From Methanocorpusculum sp. (lineage in GTDB: Archaea; Halobacteriota; Methanomicrobia; Methanomicrobiales; Methanocorpusculaceae), in NCBI GenBank assembly GCA_017408885.1, contig JAFQTT010000001.1:1-64000 (forward strand): a DNA stretch of 64,000 bases. The letters run 5' to 3'. Under the pieces are notes generated by a model. That model was not told where the DNA came from, did not search any database, and worked only from the letters and a program-made list of their open reading frames with translations. Below, one piece after another: positions 18,801-25,090 of the stretch (the stretch's first letter is position 1; each line of letters starts with the position of its first letter). The position numbers were made by a program, and so were the translations under genes.

Positions 18801-19187
18801 AATCGAAGTAATATCTCTAGGAACAGCCTCGGAATAATTATCTCTTCCGTTTTTCATCGAAACAGATTTTGGAACAGGAATATAAGATATCTTCTGAAGC
18901 CACTGAGAGATACAAGTATTTGCGTACTCCGAAAAAGCTGCATTATGATACCGGAGTCCATCTTGAATCTCAGCAAATATTCTATGAATCTTTCTGAAAT
19001 CATTATCATCACTGAAAACCGCATCATCGGCAGATGAACCCGAAGAATCTTCCAGAAGTTCAAAATCAGCAATCGCTTTTTTAAGATGCAAATCTCTGCC
19101 ATAGTATGCAGACTGCTTAAGTTTGCGGTATATTACATCATAGAGAGAAAACTTATGAGAGTCAGATGCATCATGCTCTGTGTCCAT
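15849..19187 (-). CDS. Reverse transcriptase-nitrilase fusion (DRT1/UG1-like)
   Basis: 1112 residues. The N-terminal half is a reverse transcriptase: motif A TLDLTKCFYLIEGD (catalytic D238), motif B-like LPVGLHSSGVLANW (304-317), motif C YGRYVDDCILVF (catalytic DD at 340-341). The C-terminal ~300 residues are a carbon-nitrogen hydrolase fold with LVIFPELSIPHRW (E873), VLRGKNHY (K950) and IYNCFEMADI (C991), the expected Glu-Lys-Cys triad. RT plus C-terminal nitrilase is the known layout of UG1 reverse transcriptases (DRT type 1), reported as bacterial anti-phage proteins. Only 93 bp separate it from the upstream GT2 gene, leaving little room for a long upstream non-coding RNA. Family placement is by motif and domain order, not by a search. 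Confidence 0.85.
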   Translation of the reverse strand: MDTEHDASDSHKFSLYDVIYRKLKQSAYYGRDLHLKKAIADFELLEDSSGSSADDAVFSDDNDFRKIHRIFAEIQDGLRYHNAAFSEYANTCISQWLQKISYIPVPKSVSMKNGRDNYSEAVPRDITSISNVSSAKRYYWHGVNYYISMPIPLFMLDVLWVVLVGTHLDKMFDDCSFGNRLHSSLSENVLTDRWDYNDQSSHILKDFAKEYARWRDTAISTAQMELKQGNVVDILTLDLTKCFYLIEGDFDAIKSYLSGISNYEFCCQLTDIIRDICDTFYGIIQPLTNLTHTEIKENGQKSLLPVGLHSSGVLANWHLHSFDENVLNKAKPLFYGRYVDDCILVFSRQGPSSKSESPKTEFDIISEYLVERGVLSYSDFETVQVDIYGEKISDEKKSGKKKSDKSNDTVVYWVLDQRFDKPRLMIQNEKILHLHLEPEYSSALLDNFARKIKDNSSVFAYLPEESVTDLLETGIYQLVFKDGSTNKLRNLEKFVTDDMQMSVSLSKQISQISLCSKPIPDIKELIGNMFKDMRGNNYLAYTKTWEKMFTLLLFSSDDLMGKNIRTLSNELLETISRLSPSSDAFPGDKSSGEDSLLRQQLSERMEDFLTQYLRYSFAQPLALFSVKERKSLSSHLPFSIRCSDDNKNVVERYAEIFRRTNLFPQHYVIYPLLNYIDGYDNGDLHDVNVFGQTFQRSSNVPQEIKLDWKKIQRRPKFIHMYEFQQFYALRNFRNTAGFNCAYYDAGEATMHYLDEAKKSFYDTILGFNPPNQEVVINPFWLDGKQEIHYTSDTEDKEDCPLDYAKITVKSTDDVSCSCLRIGIVNIDISDETLQKAYQPGKMPPDISLKRWIRISRILNDAVRTKCNLVIFPELSIPHRWLPKLSQWARQHQIGLIFGMEYIFSQAERRDSSGIPDSDRVPFSILNPTAAILPFEVKGEYKSCCIVLRGKNHYAPQELDEFRKCGYLPSDNSEYLYHLYNWHGAQFTIYNCFEMADIAQRSLFRSNVDFVAGCSVNKDIRYFTDIVDSASRDLHCYVAYVNASQFGGSCILQPAKNEGRVLASISGGTTPSLITGDLKIQDLRIFQTSQLSKIQFKPLPPGFNVENVLKRMR

Positions 19188-19280
19188 AATAAAGTATATC
19201 GTAACTATGGACTATTAAATATTCGTCACAAAAGTACCAGAACTATTCTATGAATGGTTTTGAAAAAATAATTAATGGGA

Positions 19281-20240
19281 TTACATATTCTTTATCATCC
19301 CAATCATCTGTGAAATCGAGTACAGAATCAATCCGCTCACCATCAGAAGCAGCCCGATAATTACAATCAGCCCGCCGCCAAGCGCAATCGTAAGCGGAAA
19401 TCCGCCGCCCATCATAAACACCTGCAAAGCCCAGATACAAACCCCAAGCCCCGCCAGCAGCACAAATCCGCCGCCAAGCCCGAAGAACGTCATCGGCCGG
19501 CGAATCGAGATGAACCGAACAAGATTCATCAGCACGGAAACACCGTGGCGAATCGGATTCTGGGAACTTGTATCCTCCAAATCATACCGCACAGAAATTG
19601 GAATCTCACCAATGGCAAGTTTTCTGTCTGAAATCTGCATCAGAATCTCAGATCCTGCTGACATGCCGTTTCCTGAAATGTTTACCACATTGTAGGCGTC
19701 ACGCGTGTATGCGCGGAATCCTGACTGAGAGTCACTGACATGTGCACCATTTGTCACCATATCAGTTGCAGTATCCAAAACCTTCATTCCAAGCTTGCGG
19801 TATCCAGGAATCATAGCCTTACTCTCAGGAGTTAAGAACCTAGAACCTATTACCACATCATAGCCTTCCGCAATCTTGGAAACAAATCGCGGAACATCTT
19901 GTGGGTTGTGCTGACCGTCAGAATCAATAATCACTAAAATATCCGGCTTATACTTCTTTGCGGTCAGGAAAATAGTATTCAAAGCCCCGCCATATCCCTT
20001 ATTTCTTCTGTGGCGGACAACAACAGCCCCTGCTTCCTCAGCCACGGCAACGGTCTTATCCTTCGAACCGTCATCAACCACAACCACTACATCTGCATAC
20101 GGTTTGACTCCTGCAACAGTATTTCCAACACGACGCTCCTCATTATAGGCAGGCATCGCAACCATCACTGTAGGCTTCCTTGACGCAATCTCATCAAAGT
20201 CATGCGTCATCTGCTGAATAATATCTGTCTCCTGAGTCAT
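19281..20240 (-). CDS. GT2 family glycosyltransferase with C-terminal membrane anchor
   Basis: 319 residues. An N-terminal GT-A domain has VMVAMPAYNEERRVGNTVAG, VVVVDDGSKDKT and VIIDSDGQHNPQD (the metal-binding DxD region). Two hydrophobic segments follow (about residues 243-265 and 280-305). This is the arrangement of dolichyl-phosphate sugar synthases, including archaeal AglJ-type proteins that charge the lipid carrier. It would be the first committed enzyme for a lipid-linked glycan in this locus. The reverse transcriptase gene lies downstream on the same strand. Confidence 0.87.
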   Translation of the reverse strand: MTQETDIIQQMTHDFDEIASRKPTVMVAMPAYNEERRVGNTVAGVKPYADVVVVVDDGSKDKTVAVAEEAGAVVVRHRRNKGYGGALNTIFLTAKKYKPDILVIIDSDGQHNPQDVPRFVSKIAEGYDVVIGSRFLTPESKAMIPGYRKLGMKVLDTATDMVTNGAHVSDSQSGFRAYTRDAYNVVNISGNGMSAGSEILMQISDRKLAIGEIPISVRYDLEDTSSQNPIRHGVSVLMNLVRFISIRRPMTFFGLGGGFVLLAGLGVCIWALQVFMMGGGFPLTIALGGGLIVIIGLLLMVSGLILYSISQMIGMIKNM

Positions 20241-20433
20241 CTCCGCACCACCATATGGTAAGATGAAAGAGTATTAGCGTTCATCCAATATAAAGAGATA
20301 CATCCATTCTGTGAATGATTAATCAAATAGATGAAAGTAACACAAACATCATATCCATGAGAGAGAAGAAAATCACAGAAGAACAAAACCAGACAAACAC
20401 GGCAAGAGATTTCACGTGATGAATCAAACTCAT

Positions 20434-20449
20434 GAGGATTTCTAACAAC
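20434..20449 (+). repeat. GAGGATTTCTAACAAC motif, copy 1
   Basis: Identical to 23550-23565 and 26752-26767. All three copies are intergenic and on the plus strand, and each is followed within about 50-100 bp by a GC-rich inverted-repeat element. Confidence 0.7.
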
Positions 20450-20504
20450 ACAAGAGTATATCTAACAATATCTATTTTTTAAAAACTTCACAAAGCAATG
20501 CAAT

Positions 20505-20640
20505 AGGCGAGAGGTACGAGCTGAGAGGCTTTAGCCTCGAAGCGTGAGCAAGTCGGTAAGACTTGCGATAGTGACTCAAGCCATAAGCACGACCGAAGGG
20601 CGTGCGATAGCATGGCGTTACAGAAAACGAGCGATAACAG
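20505..20640 (+). repeat. Small GC-rich hairpin element
   Basis: A run of short hairpins: GAGGCTTTAGCCTC (20525-20538), GCAAGTCGGTAAGACTTGC (20548-20566), and GCACG...CGTGC near 20588-20606. The GCAAG...CTTGC hairpin and the nearby GCGAGAGG recur at 23761-23807, and the hairpin alone at 24038-24055. It looks like a small dispersed element of unknown origin. Confidence 0.6.
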
Positions 20641-20851
20641 TACTTCGCTAATTTTTCGAGGGAAAATGTCACACAAATCTTATTTGAAAAAGAACAACCA
20701 CAAATCAGCGCGATTAGCCAGTATTCGCGCTGATTCGCGATTTGCCTATTTTCAACTCGAAAATATGCCATTACAAATCACAATTTCAGAAAATAATCAT
20801 GGACAAATTAAATCAAAGATAAAACTGGAAAAATAAGTGATGAAGACGGCC

Positions 20852-21361
20852 CTAGTCATGTACCAAATCACGATACTTCTTCAAATATGCATCACAAGGA
20901 GGACAGTGCAGCAACTTCTTTGCTTGAGAAAATGCAAAAACTGCTTCTTTGGCAGTAAGAAAACCATCTGTTGCCAGTGCATCAATAAACTCAGGAAAAT
21001 TCATCACAGACCCACCAATCTGATTTAGATGATGAGACAACAAAGCATCTGCAGTAACAAGAGTCACATTCATTTCAGATGCAACGACAGCAAGAGATGC
21101 ATCCGCCATACTCAATTTTGAATCGCAGGCATGCATACCCCCTGCTGCACACAACTGACTCATAGATACCTCATACCAGCGCATCCCCCAACCTTCGAGA
21201 GCTTTCCATGATGGAACCTTCATCTCCTGTTTCACCAGATTCGTAGTAAACGGATTAATTCCGTATTTTACCAGAGAAGAGATTACTTTCCGGACAAAAC
21301 CCATATTATTTAAATAAATCAACGCATTCGCATCAATCAAAAGAGAGGGTGGAAGAATCAT
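20852..21361 (-). CDS. PIN-like domain protein
   Basis: 169 residues. SLLIDANALIYL near the N-terminus (D10), SMADASLAVVA (Asp near 86) and LVTADALLSHH (Asp near 103) give the spaced acidic residues of PIN-domain ribonucleases. Its start overlaps the end of the XRE-ImmA/IrrE gene by 4 bp, so the two are coupled. By analogy with operons of this type it may be a toxin or effector nuclease whose activity is governed by the upstream protein; this is inference. Confidence 0.65.
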   Translation of the reverse strand: MILPPSLLIDANALIYLNNMGFVRKVISSLVKYGINPFTTNLVKQEMKVPSWKALEGWGMRWYEVSMSQLCAAGGMHACDSKLSMADASLAVVASEMNVTLVTADALLSHHLNQIGGSVMNFPEFIDALATDGFLTAKEAVFAFSQAKKLLHCPPCDAYLKKYRDLVHD

Positions 21362-22377
21362 GCACTCTCCAGAGACAAATCGAATAACACACTCTCACAA
21401 AGGAGTTCACGCCGTCTGCTCTGAGAAATCATACCCTCACCATAAGCACGATTTACCCACTGCCGCATCTTCATTGGTCGCTCAACCGGATATGGCACAC
21501 CAGGTTCAACCTTTCTCCAATTATTCTTACTGAAGAGAATCTGATACCGCTTCAGCACCGTATCAGAAATAATTCCAACATCCCGCATGCGATATAAAAT
21601 CGCCATCATACTAGCCCCATATTTCATCTTCAAATCATGAAGCTCATCAAGAGAGATGTTATTCCTACGCTCTCCGACATCAGCAATCAAAGTCTCACGT
21701 GGGACAAGAAGCGCACCGGCAAATAAATCAGCAGATTTCTCAATATCTACCCCCCCCTCAATAAAGTAATGTCCCAACTCATGAGCAAGAGTAAATCTCT
21801 GCCGATCCCCGGGAACCTCACTGCGCAGAACAATAAGCCTCTCGCCATCAGAAGACATAACCGTTAACGCATCAAAACTTTCCGGAGCATCAACAACCCC
21901 CACGGAAAATCCATTCTTCTCGACAACCTCCATCAGATTTTCAATTGGATCAAGACCAAGTTTCCACTCAGTGCGAATATACTCTGAAAGTACTTCTGCA
22001 TCTTCAACAGAAGAAACTATACTCTTCTTATTAGGATAAACAGATACAGGCGTAATATTGAGTATCTGCATAACTTCCTTCTGTCGCTCCAGGATGTCTC
22101 GTGACTGGAAAAGAATTGTATTTTCCTCCTTTTTCAGGAGCTTTTTCCTCTTCCTGAAAACAGGCTCGCCAACAAGATTCACCTGTGCCGTCCGGAAGAA
22201 ATAATCAACTCCAACACCAAGGACATCACATACAGCAATAAGTCTCTCCGAAGACAGAGGGAGAACACCATTTTCATACTTGGAAATTGTCATTTTATTG
22301 ACACCAAGCAAATCTGCAAGCTTCTGTTGACTCATACCAGAAAGACGTCTCGCCTGCTCCAAACGTTCTCCAAACAT
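21358..22377 (-). CDS. XRE-family regulator fused to ImmA/IrrE metallopeptidase
   Basis: About 339 residues from the preferred ATG at 22377 (MFGERLEQARRLSGMSQ); an ATG at 22392 is also in frame. Residues 1-65 are a Cro/CI helix-turn-helix (MSQQKLADLLGVNKMTISKYENG). The middle and C-terminal part is a COG2856 domain with zinc motif AHELGHYF (HExxH, about residues 199-203). Such proteins cleave or control partner repressors and toxins. With the overlapping PIN gene it forms a two-gene module of toxin-antitoxin or stress-response type. Confidence 0.85.
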   Translation of the reverse strand: MFGERLEQARRLSGMSQQKLADLLGVNKMTISKYENGVLPLSSERLIAVCDVLGVGVDYFFRTAQVNLVGEPVFRKRKKLLKKEENTILFQSRDILERQKEVMQILNITPVSVYPNKKSIVSSVEDAEVLSEYIRTEWKLGLDPIENLMEVVEKNGFSVGVVDAPESFDALTVMSSDGERLIVLRSEVPGDRQRFTLAHELGHYFIEGGVDIEKSADLFAGALLVPRETLIADVGERRNNISLDELHDLKMKYGASMMAILYRMRDVGIISDTVLKRYQILFSKNNWRKVEPGVPYPVERPMKMRQWVNRAYGEGMISQSRRRELLCESVLFDLSLESA

Positions 22378-22582
22378 AGTTCCAGACCTCAAATTAAGTT
22401 ACAAAAAACATATCAAAAATATATTTGTAACTTATTACATCTAGATTTATTTTGAAAACATATATAGTTACCTCACCTGAATATGAGAAGTGTATTCTGC
22501 AGATAGAGAGGCAACCCCCACTCACCAAAACCCCTACACACCAACCACAACCTAAAACATATATCACACCCAATAATACCAT

Positions 22583-23509
22583 ATGCATTACCTGGTCACC
22601 GGAGGCGCCGGATTCATCGGCTCACATATCGCAGAAGCCTTAATCAAACGGGGAGACACACCAGTCATCCTCGACAACATGTATTCGGGCAGAAAAGAAA
22701 ACCTCGAAGCAAACCAAAAAGCCATCTTCATCGAAGGCTCCATCATGGATACCGCCTTGCTTGATGAAATCTGTACTAAATACAACATCAACGGAATCTT
22801 CCACTTAGCAGCCGTTGCAAGCGTACAGAAATCCATCGAAAACCCTGCGCACGTACACGAGATAAACGCAACAGGCACAATAAACGTCCTTGAAGCAGCA
22901 AGAAAACACCAGATTCGAAAAGTAGTCTTATCCGCCAGTGCCGCAGCATACGGAGACAACCCTGTCTTCCCGAAAAAAGAAGACATGCTCCCGGAACCAT
23001 TATCCCCATATGCAGTCTCCAAAATCGCAGGCGAGATGTACTGCAAAACATATGCAGAACTCTACGGAATCCAGACAGTATCTCTTCGCTACTTCAATGT
23101 CTTCGGCCCAAGACAGGACCCAAATGGAGAATATGCAGCAGTCATCCCGAAGTTCACTGAAAAAATCTGTGCTGGAGAAAGCCCAACAGTGTTCGGTGAC
23201 GGAGAACAGACCAGAGACTTCGTATTCGTAAAAGACGTCGCCAAAGCAAACCTCCTTGCAATGGACTCCGATGTCTCAGGGCTTTTCAACATCGGAACCG
23301 GAATCCAGACCTCATTAAATGACCTCGCAAAAATGATAATGGCAGCCGCTGGAAAAACCGTTGAGATGAACTACGAAAAAGCAAGAGACGGAGACGTCAG
23401 ATACTCTGTTGCAGACATCTCAAAAGCCAAAGAACAGCTTGGATACGAACCTGAGTTTGACCTGGCTGAAGGAATCAAAGAGACCGTTGAATACTTCAAC
23501 AGTCTCTAA
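22583..23509 (+). CDS. NAD-dependent epimerase, UDP-glucose 4-epimerase-like
   Basis: 308 residues: the length and style of archaeal GalE-like enzymes. It starts YLVTGGAGFIGSHIAEAL (NAD binding), has SASAAAYGDNPVFP and the catalytic SPYAVSKIAGE (YxxxK), and RYFNVFGPRQDPNGEYAAVIP. It would interconvert UDP-glucose and UDP-galactose or a related pair, completing the sugar-nucleotide set with GalU and Ugd. It stands alone at the right edge of the glycan locus. Confidence 0.87.
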   Translation: MHYLVTGGAGFIGSHIAEALIKRGDTPVILDNMYSGRKENLEANQKAIFIEGSIMDTALLDEICTKYNINGIFHLAAVASVQKSIENPAHVHEINATGTINVLEAARKHQIRKVVLSASAAAYGDNPVFPKKEDMLPEPLSPYAVSKIAGEMYCKTYAELYGIQTVSLRYFNVFGPRQDPNGEYAAVIPKFTEKICAGESPTVFGDGEQTRDFVFVKDVAKANLLAMDSDVSGLFNIGTGIQTSLNDLAKMIMAAAGKTVEMNYEKARDGDVRYSVADISKAKEQLGYEPEFDLAEGIKETVEYFNSL

Positions 23510-23549
23510 ACAATCAATAAAATACCTGATACACCAAAACAACCCTATT

Positions 23550-23565
23550 GAGGATTTCTAACAAC
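23550..23565 (+). repeat. GAGGATTTCTAACAAC motif, copy 2
   Basis: Exact copy of the motif at 20434 and 26752, 40 bp downstream of the epimerase stop and about 75 bp before inverted-repeat element A. Confidence 0.7.
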
Positions 23566-23641
23566 CTCCAATTTTAAAAACGAGAGAATCATCTTAACTC
23601 AATTTCGAAAATAATCTCTTCCCTATACAAACAAATATAGG

Positions 23642-23832
23642 ATATTCCACCGCGGGCGGCTCCGCGCCGGAGTCGCCGCCCCGCACCCCATTTCAAAAAT
23701 AAAATCGTGATTATCCTTTTTCTAAATTTAGTGGTGCGGAACCGCGACTCCGGCGCGGGGCGAGAGGCATTACCCTCAAGCCATTAGCAAGGCTCAATGA
23801 GACTTGCGGTGGCGGTTCGCGGTGGAGATATT
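23642..23832. repeat. GC-rich inverted-repeat element A (interrupted)
   Basis: The left arm 23642-23690 starts ATATTCCACCGCGGGCGGCT. The right arm is split: 23732-23760 and about 23810-23832 pair with the left arm, while 23761-23809 is an extra ~50 bp segment of the small hairpin family (GCGAGAGG, GCAAGGCTC...GACTTGC). The intact counterpart is element B at 26811-26958. The arrangement suggests one small element inserted into another. Confidence 0.7.
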
Positions 23833-24037
23833 CTCCCAAACTCCAGATATATGAAAACAAACAATCAGTATATGTGGCATCTTATTCTTGATTATTCAAA
23901 AAACAGATTATGTTAGAAATTATTCTTTTTCAAAATCTGAACAAGTTACAATCACTAATTAAAACACACAAAAACAGTTTGAAAAAAATATATTTACACC
24001 CAACACCCCTCATCACCATAGGCGATTCAAGGTGTGA

Positions 24038-24055
24038 GCAAGTTGGAATACTTGC
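24038..24055. repeat. GCAAG-CTTGC hairpin
   Basis: GCAAGTTGGAATACTTGC forms a 6-bp stem. It lies 10 bp past the stop codon of the leftward aEF1B gene and could serve as its 3' end signal. It belongs to the hairpin family also seen at 20548 and 23787. Confidence 0.5.
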
Positions 24056-24064
24056 TTTGGGCGT

Positions 24065-24322
24065 TTAGAGAAGAGTCATAGACTCAACTTCAACATTCTC
24101 GAGGCCTGCAATGCCCTCGAAGGATGCAACGACCTGATCGTCTGCACCTGCGCCGTCCTGAGTAACGACTGCGACTTTGAGTGCGGAAAGACCGAATCCG
24201 ATTGGTTCGACCTTGATATCCTGAACACCGGCAACCTTTGCCTTAATGTCTTCCTGCATCTTTGCGAGGTCAACTTCCGGAGACTCCGGCATGACTTTTA
24301 AGATTAATGCTACGTCTCCCAT
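24065..24322 (-). CDS. ef1b: Translation elongation factor aEF-1 beta
   Basis: 85 residues from ATG 24322 (MGDVALILKVMPESPEVD); an upstream in-frame ATG at 24349 lies inside the preceding gene and is unlikely. The small alpha-beta domain ending FEGIAGLENVEVESMTLL, with PIGFGLSALKVAVV in the middle, is the archaeal nucleotide-exchange factor for aEF-1 alpha. It is 5 bp downstream of the zinc-finger mini-protein gene and co-transcribed with it. Confidence 0.92.
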   Translation of the reverse strand: MGDVALILKVMPESPEVDLAKMQEDIKAKVAGVQDIKVEPIGFGLSALKVAVVTQDGAGADDQVVASFEGIAGLENVEVESMTLL

Positions 24323-24327
24323 GATAC

Positions 24328-24483
24328 TCACGGTCCCATGAAGCCACACTTCGGGCAGGTGTATTTAACGCTCTGTTTTCTGCACTGTGCACAGCGGTAG
24401 ATAATCTCACCGCAGTCCGGGCACTTGAATTCGGTTGCCCCGCGCTCTGCGAGTGGGGCATTGCAAGATGTACATTTTGCCAT
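24328..24483 (-). CDS. Two-zinc-finger mini-protein (COG2888-like)
   Basis: 51 residues starting MAKCTSCNAPLAERG and ending CPKCGFMGP. Four CxxC knuckles (CTSC 4-7, CPDC 20-23, CAQC 30-33, CPKC 44-47) would bind two zinc ions. This is the archaeal zinc-ribbon family described as RNA-binding and translation-linked, commonly next to aEF-1 beta, as here with a 5-bp gap. It resembles the haloarchaeal zinc-finger micro-protein HVO_2753. Confidence 0.88.
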   Translation of the reverse strand: MAKCTSCNAPLAERGATEFKCPDCGEIIYRCAQCRKQSVKYTCPKCGFMGP

Positions 24484-24515
24484 ATGAAACTCCTTAACTT
24501 ATTGGTGCCCAGCCA

Positions 24516-25052
24516 TTATAAAAGTGTGGCTTCATCAGCCTCAAGCACACGGGTAACAGAACCGCATGAACGACCATTCGCAAAGTACACAGGAACATCC
24601 AATGAGGCCGAAAGATTCGAAAAGTAAGCATCCACAAGCTCCAAATCAGATGCATCACCATCTCTCGATTTCACAAGAAGAAGCGGCACCCCTAGTTCAC
24701 CTGCCATCCACAGCGCAAGAGAATCTGATGTCACATCCCATGAATGCGGCAGAGGATCTGCCTCTCTTAGAACTTTTTCTGGAAGCAGAATGCTGACACA
24801 CGACTCAGGCATCGAAAGATGCTCAGTTACAGGAAATCCAAATGTTGAAAGATATCTTCCGTACCGGTTCATCGAAGAGATTGCCTGCCAGTGTGCAGAA
24901 TCATCATCCAAATCAGCCGCGCGGACTGAATCAGCAAATATTCCGCCTCCCGGAACTACGAGGGCTGAAACCCCTGATGCCAAAAGCTCATTAAGAACCC
25001 CTTCTGCCGCATCTATGAGACTGCCGCCAATTTTGACAACAACCCGATTCAT
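24516..25052 (-). CDS. Amino-acid-kinase family protein, candidate MfnE
   Basis: About 178 residues (start ATG 25052; 25061 also possible). N-terminal VVVKIGGSLIDAAEG and VVPGGGIFADSVRAAD are the phosphate and nucleotide loops of the aspartokinase/uridylate-kinase fold, and SWDVTSDSLALWMAGELGVP is the C-terminal conserved block. Methanogens use a member of this small group (COG2054) as MfnE, which phosphorylates aminomethyl-furan-methanol phosphate in methanofuran synthesis. That specific role is inferred from family and organism. Confidence 0.7.
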   Translation of the reverse strand: MNRVVVKIGGSLIDAAEGVLNELLASGVSALVVPGGGIFADSVRAADLDDDSAHWQAISSMNRYGRYLSTFGFPVTEHLSMPESCVSILLPEKVLREADPLPHSWDVTSDSLALWMAGELGVPLLLVKSRDGDASDLELVDAYFSNLSASLDVPVYFANGRSCGSVTRVLEADEATLL

Positions 25053-25090
25053 ACAATACATATATGTCGTTTAGACGCAAAAAGACCATC

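Larger units (their letters stand above)
20241..20851. other. Gene-free stretch with repeat elements
   Basis: About 610 bp. It contains the 16-base motif GAGGATTTCTAACAAC (20434-20449), a GC-rich hairpin cluster (20505-20640) and a 10-bp inverted repeat ATCAGCGCGA/TCGCGCTGAT (20704-20713 and 20725-20734). Short open frames here carry no recognisable protein features. Promoters for the leftward GT2 gene must lie near 20241-20300. Confidence 0.5.
23510..24064. other. Gene-free stretch with inverted-repeat elements
   Basis: 555 bp without a supported gene. It contains the 16-base motif (23550-23565), GC-rich inverted-repeat element A (23642-23832) and a lone GCAAG-CTTGC hairpin (24038-24055). 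The region 23850-24020 is AT-rich and I see nothing in it. Confidence 0.55.

Noticed and set aside
15849-19187. Group II intron or retron
   Set aside because: No maturase or intron RNA domain V, no msr-msd-like RNA, and a nitrilase domain at the C-terminus instead.
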